Source: Clarkia xantiana subsp. parviflora (Eukaryota > Streptophyta > Magnoliopsida > Myrtales > Onagraceae). From it: a stretch of 64,000 nt of DNA. Each line of letters starts with the position of its first letter. Position 1 is the first letter of the stretch. Under the pieces are notes generated by a model. The model had not been told where the DNA came from. It saw nothing but the letters and a program-made list of their open reading frames with translations, and did no database searches. The stretch is from assembly GCA_036873135.1 (NCBI GenBank), contig JAPTYO010000007.1, forward strand, positions 13,126,763 through 13,190,762, in the 5' to 3' direction. Made by a program: the position numbers and the translations under genes. Shown piece by piece: positions 24,052-38,127 of this stretch.

Positions 24052-25402
24052 GAGAAATTATTGCTTGGCTCGGCTTTACCACGTGGATATTGACTTGTTA
24101 CCCCTCATCCCAATAACATCGTGACATGTATTCATTTACTTTTTTTTCCTGACAGAGAATCATTAATTCTCTCCCACTGCCTCACTCATACTTTTTACTT
24201 CTCCAGTTTTCTTTTCTCTTTCTCCTCCCTTCACATTATTAATTACTTTTTTTTTCTTTATCTGTTGCTTAATATTATTTTATTAAAATTACTTTTATAT
24301 ATATATATATATGATATACTAGGTGCATTTCCCGCGCAAAGTGACTTACCAAATATATATAATTAACAAACTAATATTCGATAAAATTTCTACTAACTAT
24401 TTGTAATATGTTGAACACTATTTTTAAATAAAATATCAGTCTAATATTTGAAAAAGTAAATGAAAGACTGAAAATTTTAACCATAAAATACCATTGTGCA
24501 AATTCACAAATAAACTTCTTATGCTTGTACTGCATGTTATCTTTGATCGTCAGATCCGTGTCAAGCGTCTGTTCTTCGACGGATATTGCTTCGATGAACA
24601 CCGAAGATAGAGATGACTCTGCCACTGAGACTGTCAGCCGTCCGTACCGCCTGGTATCTTCGTTCGCCGGCTCCGCGTCAAACGTCTGTCAAAAATCAGC
24701 GAAATTAATTTCGATTAATTACATACATTGAATCTTGAACGATTCGAAATTTTAATTGTGATTAATTGCATACATTGAATCTTGAACGTTTCGAAATCAG
24801 GAAAATTTTAATTGCGATTAATTGTATACCTTGAATATTGAACGGTCCGAAATTTTAATTGCGATTCATTGTATAAATTGAATTCTTGAACGGTCCGAAA
24901 TCAGTAAAATTTTAATTTCGATTAATTGCAACTTAAAAACTCTCAGCTCCCTAGTGCAATCAATGCTATTATGCTATGAAATTAATGACTACTAAACTCT
25001 TAGCTCAATTGTCATAAATGCATCGATTAACGTAAAAAACAAAATCATCAGCTGCACATTCACTTTTTTATTATCTTTCCTTCAGAATTTATAATATATA
25101 TATATAGATGTTTTTTTGTCCGAAAGTGCTTTAACAAAATTTATTTACAAAATTTCAACGAATAAGTTTTGTTATATAATAATATTTATTACATGTGTTT
25201 TATTAATTTTATTTTTATTTTATAATAACTAATTTGGTTCGCTGAACCTTAAGGAAAATTGAGACATTTATTTAAAAATAATTGCATATTTTTTTGATAT
25301 AATATATATTAAATGCTTGTACTATTTTTTCTTTTTCTCTAAAAATTAATTGGGTACAATTGCAATTTATATAGAGATTATTAAAAGACAAATAACATAT
25401 GT

Positions 25403-25435
<33 letters not shown>

Positions 25436-25717
25436 AAATAATCGATTTAACAAAAATGAGTAAATTTTCGTTTTGAGAATTTATTGAGATAAATTAATAA
25501 AAGAACGGTGTCATCAATGACAAGACTTGAGAGTTGAGAGAGAGAAAGAGAATAATTAGATTATTTTTCAATATAAAAGTCAAAAAGTAAGTGAGAGGAG
25601 AGTAAGTGACTGCTCATCAGAAATAAAATGGGCAATGAACACATGTCACGATATTATTGAGTGAGGGGTAACATGTCAATATCCACGTGGTAAAGCCGAG
25701 CCAAGCAATAATTTCTC
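24052..25717. mobile_element. Mutator-like element, non-autonomous, about 1.7 kb
   Basis: Terminal inverted repeats start GAGAAATTATTGCTTGGCTC and are nearly identical for about 78 bp, with weaker similarity to about 190 bp. An exact 9-bp target duplication, GTTTCATAC (24043-24051 and 25718-25726), marks a Mutator-type insertion. There is no transposase. The interior holds a more GC-rich segment (24535-24690) unlike the rest, and a minisatellite (24711-24933). On the minus strand the GC-rich segment is open in one frame with ordinary codon composition, so it may be a captured gene fragment, as in Pack-MULEs; I do not recognise the peptide. Confidence 0.9.
24711..24933. repeat. Minisatellite, about 4.3 copies of a 47-57 bp unit
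   Basis: The unit reads roughly CGATTAATTGCATACATTGA, then atcttgaacg, then gttcgaaatc, then an optional agtaaa and ttttaattg. Units start near 24711, 24758, 24815, 24862 and a partial one at 24918. Alternate units lack the 'tcagtaaa' block, giving the two lengths. It lies inside the Mutator-like element. Confidence 0.8.
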
Positions 25718-26152
25718 GTTTCATACTTCTCGTGGACCCACTTGTCGCCCTACGTGGAATATAATTTATTATTTCAAACTCTAATGTCTAAACTCTATGT
25801 TTACCGTATTTAAATTCAACTCTAAATTCAAATCACAAAGTATAAATTTAGCTTCAAATTCAAATCACCAAACTCATTTAACCTTTGTTATTTTAACTAT
25901 GTAATATATATATATATAATACACGCTCAGGACGGGCTGGGTCCGTGGGGCCCGCGGCCCAAACTTATACCTGTCTCATGGGATCCTTAAGAGGTTCCAA
26001 TTGGGTACCCTCTGATCAGAGACTTGATACCCGACACAATGCTTGCTAGCTTAGTATGTTTCCAAATGGTCATGTACATTGATTCGGCCTGAGAGCGAGT
26101 CGGGTTGGTGTTGAAAGGATTGTGAGAAGAGGAAGATTGTCAATATAATCTA

Positions 26153-26684
26153 GGGTTAATAACTAAAAAACTGTCCAAGGTTTACCCTATGTTAAAATTA
26201 GGTGTCTAAAGTTTGAAATGTTAAAATTGACTGTCCCAAGTTTCATTTTTGTTGAAATTTGGTGTCTCTACGCGTCTTTTCATCTCCATTCAATCATTTA
26301 CATCAACCCACCTATCTACTCATAATCCATCACTCTTTACTTTACACAAAATCATCAAATTTCACCAAAAAATTGAACATTAAAAAAAAGTTTCTAGAAG
26401 AACGGTGTGGAGCCACTTTCCAAGGACAACAGAGCGAGATTTACTTACGCGGATGTGGCCAACTTCTTAGGTGACGGTCCCGGAAAGATGACGAGAATGG
26501 AGTGTGTATGGGAGCTCGAATTTGATAGACGGTTTCGTCAGAATTGACTTCTCTAAAGTAATCACACCGAGACACCACATTTTAACAAATTTGAAACCTT
26601 GGACACTACAGTTTAACATTTGAAACTTCAGACACCTAATTTTAACATAGGGTAAACTTTAGACAGTTTTTTAGTTATTAACCC
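26153..26684. mobile_element. Mutator-like MITE, family A copy 1
   Basis: 532 bp. The ends GGGTTAATAACTAAAAAACT and AGTTTTTTAGTTATTAACCC are exact inverted repeats, and the arms stay complementary for about 120 bp. An exact 9-bp target duplication, TATAATCTA (26144-26152 and 26685-26693), flanks it. The interior is non-coding. A sister copy lies at 53696, and the terminal GGGTTAATAAC is shared with 34588. Confidence 0.92.
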
Positions 26685-26693
26685 TATAATCTA

Positions 26694-27543
26694 TTTTAGA
26701 ATTGTGTTCACCGGTGCACCACTCATAATATAGTATCATGATTTTTGTGAATACAAGGTATAAAAAATGAGATTTTTTGTAGATATCTGAATGAGGTTCG
26801 ACGGTCTAGGGTACAAGCATACTTTATTACTGCATGTTGTCCTCAATGAGAGGTTGTATACTCCTAACAGATATACATCAACTAGCTCTCACACAATATG
26901 TCGCATGCCTTAGACCTTGTATGAGAGACCATTGAAATGTAAAGAGGTATATCACCACCCACGCAACTAAGCACTCCCATTTTGTATGAGTGAGATATAT
27001 AGGAAGTAGTGCACCCATAAGGAATGCTCTTACCCGGCTAAGAAAGTCTACGACTAAAATGACACACTTTGAAAGTATGTAACCGCCGTTGTGCCTATAT
27101 AAATCCGTTATATGGATCGTTATAAATCAAAAGTGCTGATTACAGAACTGTGCAGTAGATGTGATGTGATCATATAGTCCGAAGTAGCTTTTGACGCCCT
27201 CCTCTCGTGTGGGAGCTCTGGAGCCCGACCACCTCGTTTTTGGGTCGTAAGCTCTGGAAACTTAAGGTGCGCTCTGATTACATGACGTATCCTCACCGAT
27301 TGACATCCCTGCCTTACCGTGGTTTCGAGCCGACGCCAACAATATCGCTTCTGAAAATGCACACGCCATATTAAACGAAGTACCGTTTCCGTATTATGAT
27401 TTCTTGTATTACTAACGCGTGATTCGCGTTCGAATTCCTAAAAAAAAAAAATCATACGTCACTGGAACTACCTAGCTAACCTCCCAACCTAACCTAACTG
27501 ATGATGATGAGAGGAGAGAAAGAGAAGAGGCAACTAGCTAAAC
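26694..27543. other. Intergenic and upstream region of squalene epoxidase
   Basis: About 850 bp with no gene. The GC-richer patch 27180-27340 has no recognisable motif. The final part should contain the squalene epoxidase promoter. Confidence 0.45.
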
Positions 27544-27553
27544 TATATAAATA
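27544..27553 (+). promoter_or_regulatory. Putative TATA box of squalene epoxidase
   Basis: TATATAAATA stands about 150 bp upstream of the start codon at 27702. No ATG intervenes between it and the chosen start, which supports that start. Confidence 0.55.
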
Positions 27554-27701
27554 GCTTCTTAAATCTCTCCAGCTCGTCTCCTGCTGCTTCTCCAAAAATA
27601 ATAATAATTCTGTAAAAGCAATCTCTTTTTCAATTCTGCGTACTAACAAACAACCACAAGCAGCAGGTCTAATTCCTACATACTATAAGTAGTTATAAAT
27701 T

Positions 27702-29848
<2,147 letters not shown>

Positions 29849-30108
29849 TTACACAAGGGAGATGAGATGTCGACGCTCTATGCATAACAAAGAGATCATC
29901 ATGTCATATCTATACATATATATCTATATCTAATTCCAATATACCTATAAAGTTGTATAATTATTCGGTCATGTAATGTAACCAAGAGGGAGACGAACTA
30001 TTATCAGATCAATTGCAAATCGCACCATCTCTGTAATAGGTAAATGCCTCTTTTTCCCTGAAGTAGTCGGAATTATTCGTAATAAGATATGGTTTGTCCA
30101 GAGAATAG

Positions 30109-30742
30109 GAGAAATTATTTCTTGGACCAAGTCCACCAACTAGGATATAGACCTAACCAATTAAAAATTGATAACTCACATATTATACGGTAAAGATCAA
30201 CACCACAAAGTAGATGATTATATAGAATTTACTAATTTGGATCATACACCATTTTACTAATTTGCTCTCTCACATTAATTATTTGGAAAATTTTATTTTA
30301 TTTTTTTATATTTAATTCTCTGCACTCTCTTCATATATATATATTTTCTTCTAAAACCCTATTAGACATGGTGAACCCTAGAGGGCAAGATGAACCTTAG
30401 AAAAATAGACACTTGTCCTCTAGGGTTCACCATGTCCAATAGGGTTTTTTTAAAAAAAAACAAAAAAAAAAAACAATATACATTTATTTATTTAAAAAGG
30501 AAGAAAGTGCATAAAATTAAATGTAAGAAAATAAAATAATTTTTTTTTTCCAACTAATTGGTGTAGCAATTAAGATTGAGAGAGCAAAATTACTAAAATA
30601 GTGTATGATCCAAATTAGTAAAGTTGTATATAATCCTCAATTTCGTGGCATAGATCTTTACCATATTATTTGTGAGTTGTCAATTTTTAATTGGTTAGGT
30701 CCATATCCTAGTTGGTGGACTTGGTCCAAGAAATAATTTATC
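30109..30742. mobile_element. Mutator-like foldback MITE
   Basis: 634 bp with long inverted arms (about 90 bp or more) beginning GAGAAATTATTTCTTGGACC and ending GGTCCAAGAAATAATTTATC. The 9-bp target duplication AGAGAATAG is exact (30100-30108 and 30743-30751). The centre (about 30350-30450) is a second hairpin built on 'aaccctatt.gacatggtgaaccctag'. Non-coding. Confidence 0.9.
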
Positions 30743-31226
30743 AGAGAATAGTAATTAACATCGGGTTCTTCTTTTTGATATAAACGTACACAGTGTTAGT
30801 TAGAGTAAACGATATGAGTATGTAGAGATATGAGTATATATGTAGAGTAAAGTGTGTGTTTGTCCCACATTGGTTAGATTTGAAGAGTTGATGCAGTATA
30901 TATTACTAATAAGTAGGAAAGACCAATAAGTTAGACTTTTTACTATCTTGTTTATATAGTCAGTCACTTATACTCTAAATTCTTGATGCAATAATATGAA
31001 TATATATAACTCACTTTTCATCTCTTTTCGTTAGCCGTATATATACTCGTACAATTATATATAATTCATCAACCCCCTCAATACATGAAAACAACACTTA
31101 AATTTAGGCTTCCCGGTAGTTTTCTCTCACGGCACGGCCCTAATTTTAACTAAAAGACATTAAAAGAAGGTTGGGAAATTAGTCAGGAAAGTTTCCCTAA
31201 ATAACCGAGAGAATACAAGCTGATAT

Positions 31227-31402
31227 TCTTGGTTGCATGCATCATGCATGCTCAAACAACGCTATTTACGTGCTTCAGTTGCGTTGCGTAATTGGAATGA
31301 TTAGATAACCGAAACATAAGTATGTACACGCTGAGAGATCTTGGTTGCATGTATGATGGATGATCAAACAACGCCAAATATGTGTGTGCTTCACTTTCGT
31401 TG
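31227..31402. repeat. Direct repeat, about 62 bp, spacing 112 bp
   Basis: The copies at 31227-31288 and 31339-31402 both open TCTTGGTTGCATG and share 'atcaaacaacgc' or its near match, then 'gtgcttca' and 'cgttg'. They are clearly diverged. No terminal repeats; origin unknown. Confidence 0.6.
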
Positions 31403-32832
31403 AGTTATAATTTTTGGGTATATCAATTGCAAGCCATCAAAATATATATTAAAACAAATAAATATTTACTAACTTTTTTTTTTAATTATAGTAGTATCTG
31501 ATAGATTATTTTTTGTCTTATACAGATATTTTTGAAACAAATTACTACGTTTAATTGATAATTAAAATTTTATTAGAATTAATTATAATGTAAAATATAA
31601 TGTCTTATTTAGTTAAAACGTGTTGGAACTTGGAACCCTTACAAAATTAAAGGTTGGCAATAGAAAAGTTCTTCTTCAAAAAGGTACGTAAATATAGACT
31701 TAAAGAAAGATTAGGGCGTAACAGATAAGTCACTTGTAATAGTTGACATCCCTTTGGGCGAATGCAAAGCAAAATTCAAGAAAACAAAACGTGTACCACA
31801 CTTAAACACACTATCATTACGTTGATATACTGTGATCCTTATCCTAAAACACACATTAAAACGGCAGGCGCCCGAAAAACTTGGATTTATCCAATACACT
31901 TAAGGATGATGTGTGACATGCTCCTTCACAAAACTTAGGTTTTATAAGTCTCAAACAAAACTTGGTCATTGCGCACCAATACCGAAGGTTAAAACCCTTT
32001 ATTCAAAGAGAGAGTAGACTCAGAGACAAATTTCACTACACACAATGGAATTACAAACTCAAAACATTAAATATATTTCACTAAAGATAAGGTTGCTCAC
32101 GCAAACACGTCGCCTTCTTGACATGCTCAACGATACACATTAAGAAGATAGATAAAATTACACATGTCATCCATACTAAGCCAAGCAGAAGCAGACACAT
32201 CTCCTTGCCTTAAGGCGGCAACTATATGGAATCACACCCATTTAAACACAGGGGAAAAAATCCTTAAAAATCTCGGGGAATTGATTGATCCTCATAAGAA
32301 ACATCCTCGCCATGGAAAGGTGAAGCTGCTTTCTTAAAAATAACTTGGAGGAACCAACTCCTTAATCTTATCCCCACTTTCCTTAGGTGGATGATCCCCA
32401 GAAATCACCTCAGTAAGACTTTTTTTCTACTCTCTTAAATTTAACATCTTTAAATGCATACTAGTGATCACTCCTCTTTATTTTCGGTTTTACTAAGTTG
32501 ACCGTCGGTAGGGTATTACCGGACCCACCCCGATTCTGTTCCTTCTTGCTGGTGGGAGTACGACGACCAAATATATCACAGGATTTCCATATACCCATCC
32601 CAGCAAATTAGGATCCATCAAAACTACTGTTTCATCTATAATAATAATTATAATACCAAAATTCGCAAACCTTTTAAGCTAATTGATTAAGTTTTTTACC
32701 GACATCCTTTTATAAGTACGGTATGAATTACAACTTATTAACCTGTGACCATAATGTGGTGAAGCTTGAATATTACAGCATTGGAAGATCACATATACTA
32801 ACAAATTCATAATTAGCTGGGTCATCGACTAA
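31403..32832. other. Intergenic, with a possible decayed coding remnant on the minus strand
   Basis: Non-coding by ORF length. On the minus strand, about 32640 down to 32300 reads as broken stretches with protein-like composition (for example GRRTPTSKKEQNRGGSG, then, after stops, SGDHPPKESGDKIKELV), so a dead gene or retroelement remnant is possible. I cannot name it. Confidence 0.3.
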
Positions 32833-35800
32833 TTAGCTTTTGAAAGCAGCTAGCTCCACATTATCACCTCCAACCCCATTACGCTTCCCATTTGACACGA
32901 CGGGCGAGGCGGTGGGTGCTTGATCGTCATTATGATCAGTGATCTCCGACAGGGGCTTGTGGGTATAGCACGACGCGCAAATGATGTAGTATATGAGATT
33001 GATAACTTGAATTCCACTGACAAGCCAATAATAATACTCTAACCTCCCTCTGTTCAAGTTTCTGTCGGGAAGCCAGTTCCTGCCGTCCTTGCCCGCAGTG
33101 TATTTATGCACTAGGGTTACAAGAATGGTCCCTACATAGTTCCCGATCGCGATAGCGATCCAGTACAGCGCTGCAGCGGTGCTCCTCATGCTCTCCGGTG
33201 ACTGATCGTATAGAAACTCTAAATGACCCACCGACATGAACACCTCCGCCACTCCGTGGATGCAGAACTGCGGGACTAACCAGAAGACGGAGATTGGTAT
33301 GGTGGCCTTTGGGGCGTCGAGAAGGTGGTATCGGGAAGCGACGCTCTTTCGCTTCATCTCGACAAAGGAGGAGACGACTGTGGCGAGAATATTGATAGCG
33401 AAGCCGACACCCATTCTCTGGAGGCAGGTGATGCCTGCGGGGTTTCCGGTGAAGCGACGTGCTAATGGCACGAAAAGGCGCTCGTAGAGGACGAGACCTA
33501 ATAGCATGGTGAGGATGCTGAAGATTGAGAGTGAGGCGGGAGGGAACTTGAAGCTGGAGTGATGAGACAGGTGGCAGTCCATGGTTTGAGCTTGGAGGAT
33601 GGTGAAGCTGTGCTGGTGCGATGATGATGTTACGAGGAGGATGGCCGCCGCCCAGATGGGGAGCACCCGGAGGATGCACTTCACCTCCTCCACTCGGTGT
33701 ACGGTCGAAACCCGCCACAGATTCGGCCGTGTTGTAGGACTTGTCACTTCTTCCTCCGTCGTCGTCGCTGCTTTGTCCAGCCACCTAAATTCAATATGTT
33801 ATATTAGTGACTACATATATAAAACTTTATATAATTAATAAGGGTTATAGAATCGATATCTAATTTGTTTTACCGATTTACAAATGGCTACTCGAAATAT
33901 ATTTAAAAGAAAACAATTGCTACATGAAGTTTCAATTGTATATTTAAAGTATTTAAGGTAGGTAGGTGTAGTACTAACTTGAATTGATGTGTATGCAAGA
34001 GTTTCCCTTGCAGTGAAATAACCGCGTCGAGCTCCTTATTCTCATATAACAGTGTAGAGTCAGCCGGGACATGGAGTCTCCTTTTCCTCACGGCGGCTAC
34101 AACCACCTGAAACAGGCGGGTGAGGGGGCTCCCCCCAGGCTTCAACTTCAAATACAAACGAGACCCCAAAACAAAAGCCACTACTGAAAGTATCATGGCC
34201 ACCGTGGGGATACCAAGTCCCCAACCCCACCCAATATTGTCTTGTATGTAGACAACTATAGTGAGTGCCAGCAGGGTGGCCATCCCCATGCTCAAGTAGT
34301 ACCAGTTGAAGAAGTTCCAGCTTCGCTTAGATGCACTTTCCTTTGACATGTCCAATTGGTCAGCCGCGAATGTTACCACGCAAGGCCGGATGCCGCCTGT
34401 CCCGATACATGTCAGGAGCAGGGAAATGTATAGGACGTATAGCTGTAACTTCGACGCTTCCTGGCAGTTCACCTGTGTCGGACAAGCCGGTGGCTGGAGC
34501 GACGGCACTACTGCCGATATTGTTATGCTTATCAGCCCCTGTATACAGTAAAATGAAATTAATATATGTACAGTTCAATTCTTTATAGGGTTAATAACCA
34601 AACTGCTACATAAACTTTAAGAAATTGGTAAATTATTACATGTATTTTGATTTGTTTTTTTAAATTGGCTACCTGAATTTTTAATTTTTGAGCAAATTGC
34701 CACATCAATTTTAATTCCGTCAAATTGGACCGAAAATGAGCATGTTTCCGCCACGTACGGTCTTTTCATGTGTACCCACAATGAATTTAAATATAAATTG
34801 AAATTATTGCTACGAAATGCCTTCAATTGGATGCTCAATTAATTGACAAGCACCATTCAAATTGGGCGGAATTCCAATTAAGCATCCAGTTGAAGATATT
34901 TAGTTGCAATACTTTCAATTTATGTTTGAATTCATTGTGGGTACACATGAAAATGTCTCACCTGGTATAAATATATTCATTTTCTATCCAATTTGACGGG
35001 AATTGAAACAGAGTTAGCAGTTTGCTCAAAAATTAAAAATTCGGACCAGTTTTGAAAAATCAAAGTTTCGATAGCGATTTACAAATCGCTCAAATTTCAG
35101 GAAGCAGTTTGGTTATTAAGCTTTCTTTATATATACCGATTCAATTTTAGATTGTATATATATATATATTAAAAGAATAAATATTATCGTAAATTTCATA
35201 GACCGACTAAGATAAACTTTTTTCTTTTGTTGGTAATGGCAAAGTTAAACTTCAATGTTACTGTAATTGAACTAGATCTTTTTTTTTTCCAAAATAAATG
35301 AAATTGGAGGTTGTGGGCGCTTTTTGTTTGTATAATACTATAATCGATCAGCACTACCGATTCTTCTGGTTTGTTTATTGTTTTAATTTATTTATTTCTA
35401 CTTTCGGTTTTGGGTGGCCATGCAATAATGGGCTCGCAACCCAGACCCAATTATTTGTGACACGTATTTTTCTTTTACAACAATAATGGAATAAATTTAG
35501 TTAGCATAAGTGCATTTTTAAAAGTATAAATAAATGTTATACATGGTTAGACGTTGAGAAAAGAAAATTATGCGTTAATTCCTACAGCATATGCAATGCA
35601 GTGCAGATATGAGTAGATAGAAGTTGTAATCTCTATCTAGAATGTAGATGGGCGCACCATGTTCCAATTACTTATAGATCTAATCATGCAGTTTATCAGA
35701 TCATGTGACTAATGTTTTATTGTATCTCAAATTTAATATCTCGGTATTGAAAAAGTTAACTATCACTAAAAACAAATAGAAGAAACACTTGGCAAATTCA

Positions 35801-37231
35801 GAATGGAGACCCAGACCAGGGCAGCTTTTTACTGGAGCCCGCGTTATTGTATGGCCAATCTTAAAGACATTATCAAGTGGTGTAATTTTCACCCAAAAAA
35901 GTGGTGTAATAAATAAAGTAAAAAAGAAAGGTGTGAAATCTAATTAGAACCAAACTAGTGAGTTATATATATGTACCTAGTAATAAAAAAAAAGAAGCGA
36001 GGCGTTTTACTTTTATGTAAATTCTCTTATCTTGATATGTGTGTCAATCCAAAGTAAACAAATAAAAATGAAGTTCGATGGAAATGAATAAAGTTAGGAG
36101 AATAGAAGGAAGGATGCGTACCAATACATAGATGATGGAACCGACGGTGATGGTCCAGAATCGACCGGCGAAGGAATCAGCGATGAGAGCTCCAAAAAGA
36201 GGGGTGAAGCTGGACGTACCTCCAAAGTTGGATAGAGTGTTGGTTGCTTCAACCATGGGTAGGTTCAACACTTGGGTTAGGTATGTTATCATGTTCGCAT
36301 GGAATCCTGACGTTGCGAAACGATCGCATATCTCATTTCCTACAATATGCCCAATATAAACATATCTCTATTATTATATTCATTTTCATTTTCATCTATC
36401 ATAATATATATATATATATATATTATAATAATTAACACCATTGGCATTGCCAATACCATGGTAAAATAATTATTATTTTCTAGGTATATCCTATCTTCTT
36501 TTTTTCTTCATATTATTATCGTTGTAATCAAGAAGGTGAGGGTACGGTGCTGCTTTCTTCTTCTTGTTCCTTCCCCCGCATATGTCGGTATTAATGAGGA
36601 TGCAACAGCGTGTTTAAATAATTAGCTAGTGTGAACCCAACACCACCCAGTAATTAATTAATTAATTGCATACACACTAATTAACTAGCTAGTATATTTT
36701 GCCTGGTGCCATATATATATACCATTTAGCTACGATTTCACTTCACCCCATATATACATTGGAATTTACGTACGTAATATATGATATAGGCGTTATATAT
36801 ATAGTCTCCGATTTGTCCAGTAATTAAGTAAGTATATACGTTGGTTATGTGTATGTATGCGGTATTTAGACGCAATAAATGTTGATCGGAAGGAAAGGAT
36901 TCTGAATCAATGGTCAATGACAATATTAATGTATGTTCGGAGAAGATAGAGATTTATTTGATTATTGGAGAAGAAATTAAACTAAAGAAGGAAATTAAAT
37001 AAAGAAGTGGAATTATTATTATTAATAAGCGTGAGTGAACTGACCGAGGATAAATGGCATCGTACGGATACCTCCGACCTTGGGTTTCTCCTTATAATTG
37101 GTCTTCTCATCATCTTCCAGTTCCTTGTTCAAGTTGGAGTGGTCTTCTTCTAATTCTACAACTCCATGGAGCTTCTTCTTCTCCAACTGATGAATCTCAA
37201 CTGCACCCTCCTGCTGCTCCTTTATTTTCAT
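32833..37231 (-). CDS. NPF3.1: NRT1/PTR family transporter, NPF3.1-like
   Basis: Proton-coupled MFS transporter. The Arabidopsis relative NPF3.1 is reported to carry nitrate/nitrite and gibberellins. There are four GT-AG exons: 37045-37231, 36122-36339, 33979-34538 and 32833-33784, giving 638 aa against about 596 in Arabidopsis. The extra length is partly a charged, hydrophilic N-terminus of about 50 residues. Diagnostic stretches are FHANMITYLTQVLNLP, ADSFAGRFWTITVGSIIY, GTGGIRPCVVTFAADQ, RSWNFFNWYYLSMGMATLL, WRVSTVHRVEEVKCILRVLP and HLEFLYDQSPESMRSTAAAL. Multiple hydrophobic helices fit 12 TM segments with a central loop around LDKAATTTEEE. The proton-coupling ExxER/K motif of helix 1 reads EICDR here. 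The intron between exons 2 and 3 hosts a Mutator-like MITE 49 bp from exon 3. Confidence 0.93.
34588..35122. mobile_element. Mutator-like MITE, family B, in an NPF3 intron
   Basis: 535 bp. Ends GGGTTAATAACCAAACTGC and GCAGTTTGGTTATTAAGCT are inverted, with arms complementary over a long distance (for example AAATTGGCTACCTGAATTTT against a matching inverted block). The 9-bp target duplication TTCTTTATA is exact (34579-34587 and 35123-35131). Related, more decayed copies lie at 1199, 13195 and 56030. Confidence 0.9.
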
Positions 37232-37266
37232 ATTGCCCTATCTTCACATTCACCTAGCTCATCTCA

Positions 37267-37275
37267 CTTATATAC
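37267..37275 (-). promoter_or_regulatory. Putative TATA box of the NPF3 gene
   Basis: On the minus strand GTATATAAG lies about 36-44 bp upstream of the start codon, implying a very short 5' leader if it is used. Confidence 0.35.
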
Positions 37276-38127
37276 TCTCACTATGATCAGCAACCACTAT
37301 TATTAATCAATTTTTCTTTTTCTAAGACAGGGACGTCGTCATCTACAATATCACACCCATCACTATAATTATTATTTATGATAAAACGCCAAAAAGTATT
37401 TAAGGAAATATCATATATAATGTATTATTTTTAGTTTATTGTTTGCCCAACGATGCTATTCTAATTGATAATATATTTTTTTATTAAAAAAAATTCAACT
37501 GAGTTGATAGCTTCTTTCTTTTTGCCATCATTGATTGAACATCTTAGTAATTAATATTATCTATAGTTTTAAGAAAACTATTATCCTTTACGTGATATGT
37601 ATATATATATATATACATTCCGTTGGAATATATACGTACGAACTTCGTTCGTCCCCAATCAAAGCTTCATCTAGCTCTAATACGTGCGTATAATGAAATC
37701 TGAGTTGTCAATCAACATATTTAACTACTTAACAATTATCAACTGTTAGGAACGTCAGAAATCGAGATGAAGTGGCGTGGCAGCAGTGATACGCATTGGC
37801 CCTTGTGGTATATAAATTAAAGCCGATCGAGTATGTACTACTTCATATATTTATGACGAAGAACACATTGACAGTGTTCGTCGTTTATTATTTAATAATT
37901 AGTAGAAAACGAAGTTGGGGAGATCAGAGAGGATTTTATGTTGTTTTGAGGATTGGCAAAGCAGCAGGACCAATCAATCATTCACATGCATCCATTTCAA
38001 GGAGAATCTTTTGGATCGGTGTAATAACATATATCTTTATTTCTCTGTCTGTCTACAACCATATATATATATTCTAGCTAGCTAATTCACACGTAATCCT
38101 CCTGTCCGTTGGATTGTTTTACATTAG
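37276..38127. other. Intergenic, no gene seen
   Basis: AT-rich DNA with TA runs. The ORF at 37796-38077 shows no recognisable family features. Confidence 0.5.
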
